NCBI GenBank assembly: GCA_026392265.1
Contig: JAPLCL010000074.1
Location: forward strand, 1-44,535
Direction of reading: 5' to 3'
From: Actinomycetota bacterium
GTDB taxonomy: Bacteria > Actinomycetota > Thermoleophilia > UBA2241
Length of the DNA: 44,535 nucleotides
This document shows positions 31,787-39,265 of the stretch, one piece after another; the stretch's first letter is position 1, and each line of letters starts with the position of its first letter. The notes below the pieces were generated by a model, which saw only the letters and a program-made list of their open reading frames with translations, made no database searches and was not told the DNA's origin. The translations under genes and the position numbers were made by a program.

Positions 31787-33664
31787 ATGCAAGCGCAGCC
31801 GGAGCGCATCACCCAGCCGTCCCGCCGCGCGCGTCGGCTGCGGCTCGCCGCGGGACTCGTGGCGGGCGCCGTTGCGGCCGTGGCGGCGCTCGCCTTCCTC
31901 GGCGCGGGGCCGTTCGGTCTGAGCGCCCGGGCCGCCGCGGCAAGCGCTTCGCCGAGCCCCGGCGAAAAGGTCGTCCTGCGCATCGGGGTCACCGAGGACG
32001 TCGATAACCTGAACCCATTTGTGGGCTACACCGAGCTGGCCTTCGAGGTCTTCTCACAGAACTACGAGTACCTCGTCGAGCGGCGCCCGGAGGACTTCGG
32101 CCCGGGGCCGGACGGCATCGCCGAGAGCTGGGAGTCCTCGCCCGACGGCAAGACCTGGACCTTCCACTTGCACAAGAACATCACGTGGCAGGATGGACAG
32201 CCGCTCACCGCCGACGACGTGGTCTTCACCTACAACTACGTCATCGACAACGAGATGCCGGCGTTCTCGGGAACGGCAAAGGGCATCACGAAGGCGGTCA
32301 AGGTCGACGACTACACCGTCCAGCTCGTCACCGACAAGCCCAAGTCCAACATCCTGCGCCTGTGGATCCCTATCCTGCCTAAGCACATCTGGGAGAAGAT
32401 CCAACCGAAAACGGCGGCGACGACGTACAGGAACGCACTGCCCGTCGGCAGCGGCCCGTTCCAGGTCGTGGAGTGGAAACGCGGCTCCTACCTCCGCTTG
32501 CAGGCCAATAAGGAGTACTGGCAAGGGGCGCCGGGCGTCGACGAGCTCATCTTCCAGATCTACAAGAACCCCAGCACGATGGTGGCCGATCTCGCCGCCG
32601 GCCGCATCGACGCCGCCCACAACATCCCGCCGGCGGAGTTCACGAAGCTCAAGAACACTCCCGGCATCAAGGCCATCGCCTTCGTGATGTTCAACTGGGA
32701 CTACCTGAACTTCAACTGCTACACCGGCGCCGGCTCATTGGGTGACCCGGTGCTCAAGGACGCCAAGTTCCGCGTCGCTCTGGACTACGCGATCGACCGG
32801 GAGAAACTGGTGTCGATCGCCTACGGGGGGTACGCGGTGCCCGGTACGACGGTGCTCCCCCCCGACAACTGGAAGGACCCGGACTTCCATTGGCAGCCTC
32901 CGGCCGGCGTGCTGCGCACCTTCGACCTCGAAAAGGCCAAGAGCCTCCTGGACGAGGCCGGGTACAAGGACACCGACGGCGACGGTACGCGCGAGTACAA
33001 GGGCAAGCCCATCAAGCTGCGCCTGTGGGCCCCGGCCGGCGCCATCCAGACCCAGAGCGCCGCCAAGCTCATCACCGGCTGGTTCGGTGACATCGGCCTT
33101 GACATCGACTTCCAGGTCGTCGACGAGGGCGTCTACAACGACCGTATCTGGAACTACGTGGGCGACACCTACGCCCCCGACTTCGACATGTACCTGTGGA
33201 CCTGGTACGGGTACGCCGATCCCACGCAGACGCTCGACTCCTACACGACCGCGCAGATCGAGGGCTGGAACGAGCCCTGCTGGTCCAACGTGGCGTACGA
33301 CGGCGCGTACCAGCTGCAGGCCCGCGAGCTTGACCCGCAGAAGCGCGCCGCGCACGTCTACGACGCGCAGGAGGCGATGTACGCCGACAACCCGCAGTCG
33401 ATCACCGTCTACCCGAAGCTGCTGCAGGCCGTCAACACGGCGAAGTGGGATGGGTGGATCTACAACGAGCTGGGCGGTGGCCAGGCATTCTTCAGGGGCG
33501 CCAGCCAGAAGAGTTATCTGACCGTCAAGCCCAAGGCAGGGGTCGAAGCCGCCGGCACGTCGTCGACCTGGATCTGGGCGCTGGTCGCTGCCGGAGCGGT
33601 GATCGTCATCCTCGTCGTGGTCATGCTCGCGCGCCGCCGCCGGCGCGCCGTGGAGGAGGCCTGA
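31787..33664 (+). CDS. Family 5 peptide/solute-binding protein with C-terminal membrane anchor
   Basis: A 625-residue extracytoplasmic substrate-binding protein of the DppA/OppA type. The Arg-rich start and hydrophobic helix (about 20-50, no lipobox Cys) export it. The mature part shows LRIGVTEDVDNLNPFVGYTE, then GIAESWESSPDGKTWTFHLHKNITWQDGQPLTADDVVFTYNY (the SBP_bac_5 signature), NALPVGSGPFQVVEWKRGSYLRL, VALDYAIDREKLVSIAYGGYAVPGTTVLPP, and AYQLQARELDPQKRAAHVYDAQEAM. A final helix (STWIWALVAAGAVIVILVVVMLARRRRR) anchors it at the C-terminus instead of a lipid. No permease or ATPase genes follow. Such proteins may deliver peptides to distant transporters or act as sensors. Confidence 0.88.
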   Translation: MQAQPERITQPSRRARRLRLAAGLVAGAVAAVAALAFLGAGPFGLSARAAAASASPSPGEKVVLRIGVTEDVDNLNPFVGYTELAFEVFSQNYEYLVERRPEDFGPGPDGIAESWESSPDGKTWTFHLHKNITWQDGQPLTADDVVFTYNYVIDNEMPAFSGTAKGITKAVKVDDYTVQLVTDKPKSNILRLWIPILPKHIWEKIQPKTAATTYRNALPVGSGPFQVVEWKRGSYLRLQANKEYWQGAPGVDELIFQIYKNPSTMVADLAAGRIDAAHNIPPAEFTKLKNTPGIKAIAFVMFNWDYLNFNCYTGAGSLGDPVLKDAKFRVALDYAIDREKLVSIAYGGYAVPGTTVLPPDNWKDPDFHWQPPAGVLRTFDLEKAKSLLDEAGYKDTDGDGTREYKGKPIKLRLWAPAGAIQTQSAAKLITGWFGDIGLDIDFQVVDEGVYNDRIWNYVGDTYAPDFDMYLWTWYGYADPTQTLDSYTTAQIEGWNEPCWSNVAYDGAYQLQARELDPQKRAAHVYDAQEAMYADNPQSITVYPKLLQAVNTAKWDGWIYNELGGGQAFFRGASQKSYLTVKPKAGVEAAGTSSTWIWALVAAGAVIVILVVVMLARRRRRAVEEA

Positions 33665-33733
33665 GGGAGCCGAGCACTCATCTGGGGCTCCGTCTCTTCC
33701 GCGGCGGAGCCGGATGATAGTTATTCTCCACAG

Positions 33734-33779
33734 TTGGGTATCTTGATTGTCGAGAGACTTCTCGAACGAGGATACCCAA
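33734..33779. promoter_or_regulatory. Nested palindromes overlapping the MarR start, likely autoregulator operator
   Basis: A perfect 9-base inverted repeat, TTGGGTATC (33734-33742) and GATACCCAA (33771-33779), encloses an almost co-axial perfect repeat TCGAGA/TCTCGA (33750-33765). The region is unusually AT-rich for the window, contains a -10-like TATCTT (33739-33744), and its right arm ends on the first base of the marR-like start codon. Confidence 0.6.
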
Positions 33780-34234
33780 TGAGTCACGAGTACACAGCCG
33801 AAGACATCACCTGGGCGACACGCAGACTCGACATAGCCATGTCGCGCCTCATGGTCGCCCTGTCTCGCGAGGTCGGTATCAGCGTCCCCGAGATGCTTGC
33901 GCTCGAGTATCTGGACGTCGACGGGAGCGTCGGCCCGAGTGAACTGGCGCGCCGGTTGCAGATGACCTCGGGGGCGATGACCGCGCTCGTCGATCGCCTC
34001 GAGCAGAGTGGCCACGTGGTGCGCGAGCGGCATCCCGCCGACCGCCGCAGGGTCCTTGTGACGCGCACGCAGAAGGCAGACGAGGATCTCACCGCGGAGA
34101 TCGCGCCCATGGCGCTGGAGATCCTCGAGCTGGCCGAGGGCCTGGACGACGCCGAGCGTCAGGCCGTAGGCCGATTCTTTGACGGCTTCATCGCGATCAT
34201 CGAAAGCACCGCTGCTGAGGCGTGCGCCCGATGA
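33779..34234 (+). CDS. MarR-family transcriptional regulator
   Basis: A 151-residue winged-helix repressor of the MarR family, binding DNA as a dimer and usually released by small phenolic or oxidative ligands. The ATG at 33779 follows GAGG (33769-33772 region). Helix 1 and 2 (TRRLDIAMSRLMVALSREVG) dimerise; GPSELARRLQMTSGAMTALVDRLEQSGHVVRERHPADRRRVLVTRT is the helix-turn-helix and wing (about residues 55-103) with the DRR wing-tip motif. The C-terminal helices end AACAR-like. It precedes the heliorhodopsin gene by 70 bases in the same direction with no terminator between, so both are probably in one transcript controlled by the palindrome at the start codon. Confidence 0.9.
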   Translation: MSHEYTAEDITWATRRLDIAMSRLMVALSREVGISVPEMLALEYLDVDGSVGPSELARRLQMTSGAMTALVDRLEQSGHVVRERHPADRRRVLVTRTQKADEDLTAEIAPMALEILELAEGLDDAERQAVGRFFDGFIAIIESTAAEACAR

Positions 34235-34259
34235 CGTGCAGGCACACAAGACCCGACAT

Positions 34260-34279
34260 CGCCGTCTTTGTCGACGGCG
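34260..34279 (+). promoter_or_regulatory. Small hairpin in the heliorhodopsin leader
   Basis: CGCCGTC (34260-34266) and GACGGCG (34273-34279) pair around TTTGTC, just upstream of the AAGGAG ribosome binding site for the heliorhodopsin gene. It has no U-tract, so it is more likely an mRNA end-stabilising or processing structure than a terminator. Confidence 0.35.
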
Positions 34280-34304
34280 CTCACGACTGAAGAAGGAGCA
34301 CGAC

Positions 34305-35084
34305 ATGGCCAAAGACATCACTGACGACCGGCGCCTGAGTCGCCTGCGCTGGTGGAACATCATCGTCGGTCTGATCCTCGGCGTTCAGGCCGCCGCCATC
34401 GCGATCCTGACCAACGGCTTCAGCCTGCCCGTGACGTCTACCTACATGACCGGGCCTCCCGGCACGCCGCCCGAGCTCAACACGCTGTTTGATCTGCCGC
34501 TCGGCTGGGGCGTGTTCGCGTTTCTCGCCATCTCGGCCGCGGCGCTGTTCATCATCGCCATGCCGGGCGTGTTCGAGTGGTACAAGCGCAACCTGCAGCA
34601 GGACCGCAACTACGGGCGCTGGATCGAGTACTTCTTCAGTTCGTCGATCATGATCGTGCTCATCAGCATGATCACCGGCGTCAGCGACGTCGCGGCGCTG
34701 CTCGCGATCTTCGGCGTCAACGCCAGCATGATCCTCTTCGGTCTGCTCATGGAGAAGTACGAGACGCCGGGCAAGCCTAGCTGGCTCTCGTTCTGGTTCG
34801 GCACCTTCGCCGGCATCATCCCGTGGGTCATCATCGTGATCTACGTGTGGAGCCCGGGGCTCGACGGTCCGTCGCCGCCGACGTTCGTCTACGGGATCAT
34901 CGCCAGCCTCTTCATCTTCTTCAACGTGTTCGCCATCAACATGTGGCTGCAGTACAAGAAGATCGGGCCCTGGAAGAACTACCTGGTCGGCGAGAAGACG
35001 TACATCATCCTCAGCCTGACGGCCAAGGCCCTGCTCGCGTGGCAGGTGTTCTCGGCCGTGCTGGCGGGCTCAGGCGCCAGCTGA
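34305..35084 (+). CDS. Heliorhodopsin
   Basis: A 259-residue seven-helix retinal protein of the heliorhodopsin family, inverted in the membrane relative to type 1 rhodopsins, with a slow photocycle and proposed sensory or regulatory function. AAGGAG lies 7 bases before the ATG. Recognised by NGFSLPVTSTYM (helix 1-2 loop), LFDLPLG, YGRWIEYFFSSSIMIVLI with the counterion Glu108, FGVNASMILFGLLMEKYE, WLSFWFGTFAGIIPWVIIVIY, PPTFVYGIIASLFIFFNVFAINMWLQYKKIG and the retinal Schiff-base Lys241 in ILSLTAKALLAWQVF. The protein contains no histidine and no cysteine, although histidines near the Schiff base are described in the prototype 48C12. It follows a MarR regulator and is closed by a strong hairpin. 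Confidence 0.95.
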   Translation: MAKDITDDRRLSRLRWWNIIVGLILGVQAAAIAILTNGFSLPVTSTYMTGPPGTPPELNTLFDLPLGWGVFAFLAISAAALFIIAMPGVFEWYKRNLQQDRNYGRWIEYFFSSSIMIVLISMITGVSDVAALLAIFGVNASMILFGLLMEKYETPGKPSWLSFWFGTFAGIIPWVIIVIYVWSPGLDGPSPPTFVYGIIASLFIFFNVFAINMWLQYKKIGPWKNYLVGEKTYIILSLTAKALLAWQVFSAVLAGSGAS

Positions 35085-35117
35085 CCCGCGCTTCAGGTTC
35101 CAGCCGACCCACGCCGT

Positions 35118-35159
35118 GAGACGCCGGGGCGGGCGCGAGAGCGCCCGCCCCGGCGTCTC
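35118..35159. terminator. 19-bp perfect stem terminator hairpin
   Basis: Arms 35118-35136 and 35141-35159 pair perfectly over 19 bases around a GAGA tetraloop, between the convergent heliorhodopsin and choloylglycine-hydrolase genes. Only a weak T-rich stretch (GTTGT) follows on the plus strand. It probably stops transcription from both sides. Confidence 0.75.
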
Positions 35160-35173
35160 GTTGTCTGCATCCG

Positions 35174-36175
35174 TCAGGACGTCGTGCCGCCCGCGGGCAG
35201 GTACGCCAGAGTCTCGCCGGGAGCGAAGGCTGCGGAGACGTCACCGACGCGGTCCGGATCGCTCACGAGGTCGAGCTTCAGGGCCGGGGCTCCCGGGCTG
35301 AAGTCCAGGGCGTCGAGCCGCACCCAGACGATGTTGGGGCTGGTCGTGGACTCGAAGTAGTACACCTTGTCGGTCAGGTCGGCGACCGTGCTCCAGCGCG
35401 TCGCCGAGATGTTGGGCCGCGCCGGGTCGACGGTGCCGAACGGCTGGGCCGCGCCGCGGGTCACGCTGAGCACGCTGGCGATCGCCTGGCGCTCGTCGTC
35501 GGTCGCGGGCAGATGGGCGAGGTAGTAAGCGGTGCGCACGAAGCGGTCGTCCGCCTGCGTGGTGCCGGGCAGCGGCTTCACGCCGCCGAAACCGGCGTAG
35601 TCGGGGAGTGCCGCGATCTGCTGGTCGAACGGCGGTGAGTTCGTCATCGTCGTGAACTGCGTGCCGTGGTGGACGTGCTGCACGCCGTCGAGGAACTCGA
35701 TGATGGCCGAGTCGCCTGCGGCGTCGGCCAGCGCGATGTGGCCTGTGCCCGGCTTGCCGCTCGATCCCAAGGCTGCGGAGCACACCTGGTAATCACTGGT
35801 CTCACACCACGCCACCGCCTCCGCCACGGTGGCGAACATGTCCAGAAGGAACTGACCGTAGACGCTGATCGCGAGGCCGGGCCGGCGCTCGTCGCGCTCG
35901 CCATAGTCCGCCTCGGTGAGGTAGAGACCGCTGACCGCCAGGCCCTTCTCGTTGACGCCGTCGACGCAGACGACGTCGTACATGGCGGCCACCACGCTGC
36001 CGTATCTCGACGTCCACCTCACGGTCTCGCCCGACGTCATCCCGTCGCGGGCGATGCCCCGCGTCAGCGCCCACAGGTTGGTGCGCGTGTCTTCCATCCA
36101 GTCCATGTTGCGGCCCACGACGACGATGCCCTTGCCGGGCTCGCCCCCGCTCGACCAGAGTGCGCGTGTGCACAC
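35174..36175 (-). CDS. Choloylglycine hydrolase / linear amide C-N hydrolase family protein
   Basis: A 333-residue Ntn hydrolase with a cysteine nucleophile. The GTG start at 36175 has AAAGGAG five bases upstream and gives the required MC start, Cys2 being exposed by Met removal. Then VVGRNMDWMEDTRTNLWALTRG, the family signature, with Arg and Asp near the active site; SRYGSVVAAMYD, VDGVNEKGLAVSGLYLTEADYG with the conserved Asp and Asn, and TMTNSPPFDQQIAALPDY, which carries another catalytic Asn. No signal peptide, so it acts in the cytoplasm. Related enzymes split bile-salt amides, penicillin V or acyl-homoserine lactones. The natural substrate here is unknown, and a bile-salt role is unlikely without gut context. 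Confidence 0.88.
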   Translation of the reverse strand: MCTRALWSSGGEPGKGIVVVGRNMDWMEDTRTNLWALTRGIARDGMTSGETVRWTSRYGSVVAAMYDVVCVDGVNEKGLAVSGLYLTEADYGERDERRPGLAISVYGQFLLDMFATVAEAVAWCETSDYQVCSAALGSSGKPGTGHIALADAAGDSAIIEFLDGVQHVHHGTQFTTMTNSPPFDQQIAALPDYAGFGGVKPLPGTTQADDRFVRTAYYLAHLPATDDERQAIASVLSVTRGAAQPFGTVDPARPNISATRWSTVADLTDKVYYFESTTSPNIVWVRLDALDFSPGAPALKLDLVSDPDRVGDVSAAFAPGETLAYLPAGGTTS

Positions 36176-36217
36176 GTCGACTCCTTTCAGCCCCAGAGGG
36201 ACGCCTCCCGCGATCCA

Positions 36218-36251
36218 TTGGCCCGGACACTACCCATGCGATACTTGCGGT
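36218..36251 (+). promoter_or_regulatory. Leaderless-type promoter for the Nudix gene
   Basis: TTGGCC (36218-36223) and GATACT (36240-36245) with a 16-base spacer put the transcription start on or beside the A of ATG 36252, which has no ribosome binding site. The mRNA is therefore probably leaderless. Confidence 0.5.
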
Positions 36252-36794
36252 ATGCCATCCGTGAGTGCAGGGCTCCTGTTGTATCGGCGCGTCGCCATCC
36301 GCGAGTCAGGTGGGCACCGCCTCGAGGTGCTGCTCGTGCACCCCGGCGGTTCGTACTGGGCCAAGAAGGACGCCGGCGCCTGGAGCATCCCCAAAGGCGA
36401 GGCCGAGGCGGACGAGCTCGGTCCGGCGCCGGAGACGGTGATGGCTGCCAAGGCGAGGAACCGTGCCGCCGGCGTCGACCTTCTGGCCGTCGCCCGGCGC
36501 GAGGTGAAGGAGGAGACGGGGCTGGAGCCCGAAGGGCCCTTCCAGCCCCTCGGCGGCGTCAAGGCGCACCATCACAAGCTCATCTACGTTTGGGCGGTAG
36601 AGCACGACTGCGATCCCGCGGCGATCGTGAGCAACGCCTTCGCGATCGAGTGGCCGCCGCGCTCCGGGAGGCAGGCGGAGTTCCCCGAGGTAGACCGCGC
36701 CGCCTGGTTCGACCTGCCGACGGCGCGCGAGGCCATCGTGCCGGCGCAGCGCCGCTTCCTCGACGATCTGCAGATCGTCGCCGGCGGCGCCTGA
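36252..36794 (+). CDS. Nudix hydrolase
   Basis: A 180-residue Nudix pyrophosphohydrolase that cleaves nucleoside-diphosphate-linked compounds or damaged nucleotides. No ribosome binding site precedes the ATG, which fits the leaderless promoter noted. The Nudix box is split by a longer loop: IPKGEAEADELG, then after about 25 residues AVARREVKEETGLEPEG, giving G-x5-E ... REVKEETG-like core with the metal-binding Glu residues. SAGLLLYRR at the start and VLLVHPGGSYWAKKDAGAWSIPKGE are shared by a bacterial subgroup often annotated as NTP pyrophosphohydrolase. FPEVDRAAWFDLPTAREAIVPAQRRFLDDL ends the fold. Its TGA abuts the convergent stop of the next gene. Confidence 0.9.
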   Translation: MPSVSAGLLLYRRVAIRESGGHRLEVLLVHPGGSYWAKKDAGAWSIPKGEAEADELGPAPETVMAAKARNRAAGVDLLAVARREVKEETGLEPEGPFQPLGGVKAHHHKLIYVWAVEHDCDPAAIVSNAFAIEWPPRSGRQAEFPEVDRAAWFDLPTAREAIVPAQRRFLDDLQIVAGGA

Positions 36795-37679
36795 TCAGGC
36801 CGGATCGTCCGGCTTCACCGGCACCGGCGTCGGCTGCTCGCTTTCGGCCGGCGCTGATGCCGCCGTCGGCAGCGCTGCCGCGGCTGGCTGCGCTGCCTCC
36901 GCCGTCGGCGCGGTGGCGCTCACGCTCGGCATGTGCGGCTTCCCCGCGATCAGGTCGAAGAATGCTTCACGCCAGGCACGCCACGTGGCGTTGACGTGGT
37001 CCTCGCGGTGCTGCGCCTTGGCGAGTCTCCTGGGCTTTTTCTCGTAGCGCCGGTGTGCCCACGGCGAGTTCGGCCGCGCCACGCGGATCGCCCCGACGAC
37101 CCCCACGATCGGCACGAAGATGCCGAAGAAGCCCGTCCAGTACTTGCCCTTCAAGAGGCAAATGACGGCGAAGCAGAGGTTGATGGCGATGGTGACGCCG
37201 ACGGCCGCCGCAGCGGCGCCCCCGGTGAGTCCCGAGTTGCCTGTTCCCGCCGGATTGAACCCCAGGATGATGAGGAATCCGGCGCATACGGCGACGATCA
37301 CGGCGTCCACCGAGAGGCGGCCCTCCGACGTCCAGTAGACGTCCTGCAGGCGTAGGATCAGGGCGAACTCGTCGAGCGTGAGCGCCACGCCGGCGCCGAA
37401 CACCAGGGCGCACAGCTGCAGCGAGAGCCCCTCGGGCGTGGTGGAGATGAGGACGAGCCCGGTGACGACCATCAACACGACCCCGATGACCATATGGTGG
37501 ACGTGCAGGCCGCCTTCGGACTCGATGTCGTGGAACCACCACTTCACCTTGGCGCGGATGAGGCGCGTGTTGATGCGCACCCCGAGAAAGGTGAGAAGAA
37601 GCCCGAGGGTGAAGGCGGCGACGGAGGCGCGGGCCTCGCCCAGCAAGCCTTCTCCGACCGCCTGGACCGCGACACTCAT
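36795..37679 (-). CDS. Conserved multi-helix membrane protein of unknown function
   Basis: A 294-residue membrane protein. The second of two near ATGs (37679) is chosen because GGGAGG then has a suitable spacer. The first helix (VAAFTLGLLLTFLGVRINTRLI) is followed by WWFHDIESEGGLHVHHMVIGVVLMVVTGLVLIS with paired histidines, then LSLQLCALVFGAGVALTLDEFALILRLQDVYWTSEGRLSVDAVIVAVC, a block shared by an actinobacterial family without known function. The His pair, DEF and EGR residues hint at metal or cofactor binding in the membrane. After two more helices, a basic loop and an Ala/Pro/Thr-rich tail of about 50 residues lie in the cytoplasm. Its stop abuts that of the Nudix gene. Confidence 0.75.
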   Translation of the reverse strand: MSVAVQAVGEGLLGEARASVAAFTLGLLLTFLGVRINTRLIRAKVKWWFHDIESEGGLHVHHMVIGVVLMVVTGLVLISTTPEGLSLQLCALVFGAGVALTLDEFALILRLQDVYWTSEGRLSVDAVIVAVCAGFLIILGFNPAGTGNSGLTGGAAAAAVGVTIAINLCFAVICLLKGKYWTGFFGIFVPIVGVVGAIRVARPNSPWAHRRYEKKPRRLAKAQHREDHVNATWRAWREAFFDLIAGKPHMPSVSATAPTAEAAQPAAAALPTAASAPAESEQPTPVPVKPDDPA

Positions 37680-37813
37680 CGTCATCCCTCCCGTCTTTCG
37701 CGACGCACACGTCCTCCGGTGCGTGTCGATAAGCATATCGGCAGACGCGGGAGGGCACAGCCTTGCCGGACGGCTACAGCTGGAGCAAGGAGCCCCGCCA
37801 CGTCCGCGGGGGC

Positions 37814-37841
37814 TTGGCGCACGCCGCGTACCGCGTAGACT
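37814..37841 (+). promoter_or_regulatory. Candidate promoter for the ABC exporter genes
   Basis: TTGGCG (37814-37819) and TAGACT (37836-37841), 16-base spacer, about 63 bases before ATG 37905. Both boxes match four of six positions. The rest of the 225-base gap shows nothing else. Confidence 0.35.
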
Positions 37842-37904
37842 GCGCCTACCAAGCCTCCGTGAGCCGAGAGCGCGCCGGAGGCAACGAGAGGAGGGTGAGC
37901 GAGC

Positions 37905-38882
37905 ATGACCGCGGCGATCCTCACCCAGCGTCTGACGAAGACGTACGGCCGGCAGCGCGGCATCGTCGACCTCGATCTCGAGGTCCCGCCAGGCCGCGTG
38001 TTCGGATTCCTCGGCCCCAACGGCGCCGGCAAGTCGACGACCATTCGCGTGCTGCTGGACCTCATCCGGCCGACCACGGGACGGGCCGCAGTGCTCGGCC
38101 TCGACAGCCGCCGAGACGGCGTCGCGATCAGGCGGCGCAGCGGGTACCTGCCCGGCGAGCTGAGCCTCTACGGGCGGCTCACCGGGCACGAGACGCTGCG
38201 CTACTTTGCCAACCTGCGCGGCGGCGTCGACTCGGGTTACGTCGACGATCTGTGCCGGCGCCTCGACTTCGACGCCGGCAGAAGGGTCGCCGACCTTTCG
38301 ACGGGCAACAAACGCAAGCTCGGTCTGATCCAGGCGTTCATGCACAGGCTGGAGCTGCTCATCCTCGATGAGCCCACGTCCGGCCTCGACCCGCTGGTCC
38401 AGCACGAGTTCTACCACCTGGTCTAGGAGGCCGGCGAGGCCGGGCAGACGGTGCTCCTCTCGTCGCACGTGCTCCCCGAGGCACAGCGCGCGTGCGACAC
38501 CGTAGCCTTCGTGCGCGAGGGCACGCTCGTTGCCATCGAGGACGTGGGCGAGCTCACCGGACGGGCGCTCCGCGAGATCGAGGTGACGTTCGCCGCGCCG
38601 GTGCCCGCCGCGGCATTTCTCGGCGTCTCCGGCGTGACCGCGGTCGTCGAGAACGGCACCGAGGTCCCGCGTGCCGCCGACCGCCATACGCTGCGCCTCA
38701 CGGTGAGCGGTCCGCTCGACGCCGCCGTCAAGAAGCTCGCCCAGTTCGACGTCGTCACGCTGACCAGCCGTGAGCCCGACCTTGAGGACGTCTTTCTCGC
38801 GTTGTACGGCGAGAACCCGGGGTACTCCGCGCCGGCCGCGTCCGGCGCAGGCGCCGGGGAGGAGGCCGGCCATGTTGCGTGA
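37905..38882 (+). pseudogene. ABC-2 exporter ATP-binding protein, interrupted by an in-frame TAG
   Basis: One frame of 326 codons encodes an ABC ATPase but has TAG at codon 174 (38424-38426). GGAGG precedes the start. Before the stop: Walker A GFLGPNGAGKSTTIRV, Q-loop region SGYLPGELSLYGRLTGHE, signature DLSTGNKRKLGLIQAFMHR, Walker B LLILDEPTSGLDPL and QHEFYHLV. Directly after it EAGEAGQTVLLSSHVLPEAQRACDTVAFVREGTLVA restores the H-loop and the usual drug-exporter C-terminal part (to LEDVFLALYGENPG). The missing residue is normally R, E or Q, so CAG or GAG to TAG is likely. Without read-through the product lacks the H-loop His and cannot work. The permease gene after it is also damaged, which favours decay. 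Confidence 0.8.
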
Positions 38883-39255
38883 CTCGATCTTCGAGGCGGT
38901 ACTCCTCTTCACGCTCCTTACGCTCGCCATCGGCAGCATCACCCTGACCACCGGCGCGGCCACCGGGAGCCGGTCCGCGGGTACTGTCGTAGGGGCCGGT
39001 GTGGCCGTCGCGATGTACCTGCTCAACACGCTGGCCCAGATCAGCACCGCGGTGCATCCCTACCGACCCCTGTCGTTGTTCTACTACTCGGGCGGGACCA
39101 CGCCGCGCGGCCGTGGGCCGCGGTCCGCTCAACGGTCACGCGCGGACCCGCGAGCGTACACTGTACGTGGAGCACTCCCGGGCGGTCGGCGACGCATGGC
39201 CGACGGCCAGTCCCGGGGGGCTTCGTCGCACCGCTGCGGGCGGCCCACTGTGTGA
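38872..39255 (+). pseudogene. Remnant of ABC-2 permease
   Basis: Overlaps the end of the ATPase frame. From ATG 38872 it reads DSIFEAVLLFTLLTLAIGSITLTTGAATGSR, VVGAGVAVAMYLLNTLAQ and HPYRPLSLFYYSGG, which matches the C-terminal third of the permease usually paired with this ATPase (two helices and the P.R.LSLFYYYSGG segment). The first four helices are missing and similarity ends near 39100, after which the frame is Arg/Gly-rich nonsense to 39255. It looks like what is left after an internal deletion, so the exporter is not functional here. Confidence 0.65.
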
Positions 39256-39265
39256 AGGGAGCGTC

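Noticed and set aside
37680..39047. Upstream extension of the minus-strand membrane-protein frame
   Set aside because: It runs over the ABC ATPase and permease remnant with no motifs; the ATG at 37679 with GGGAGG gives a normal membrane-protein start.
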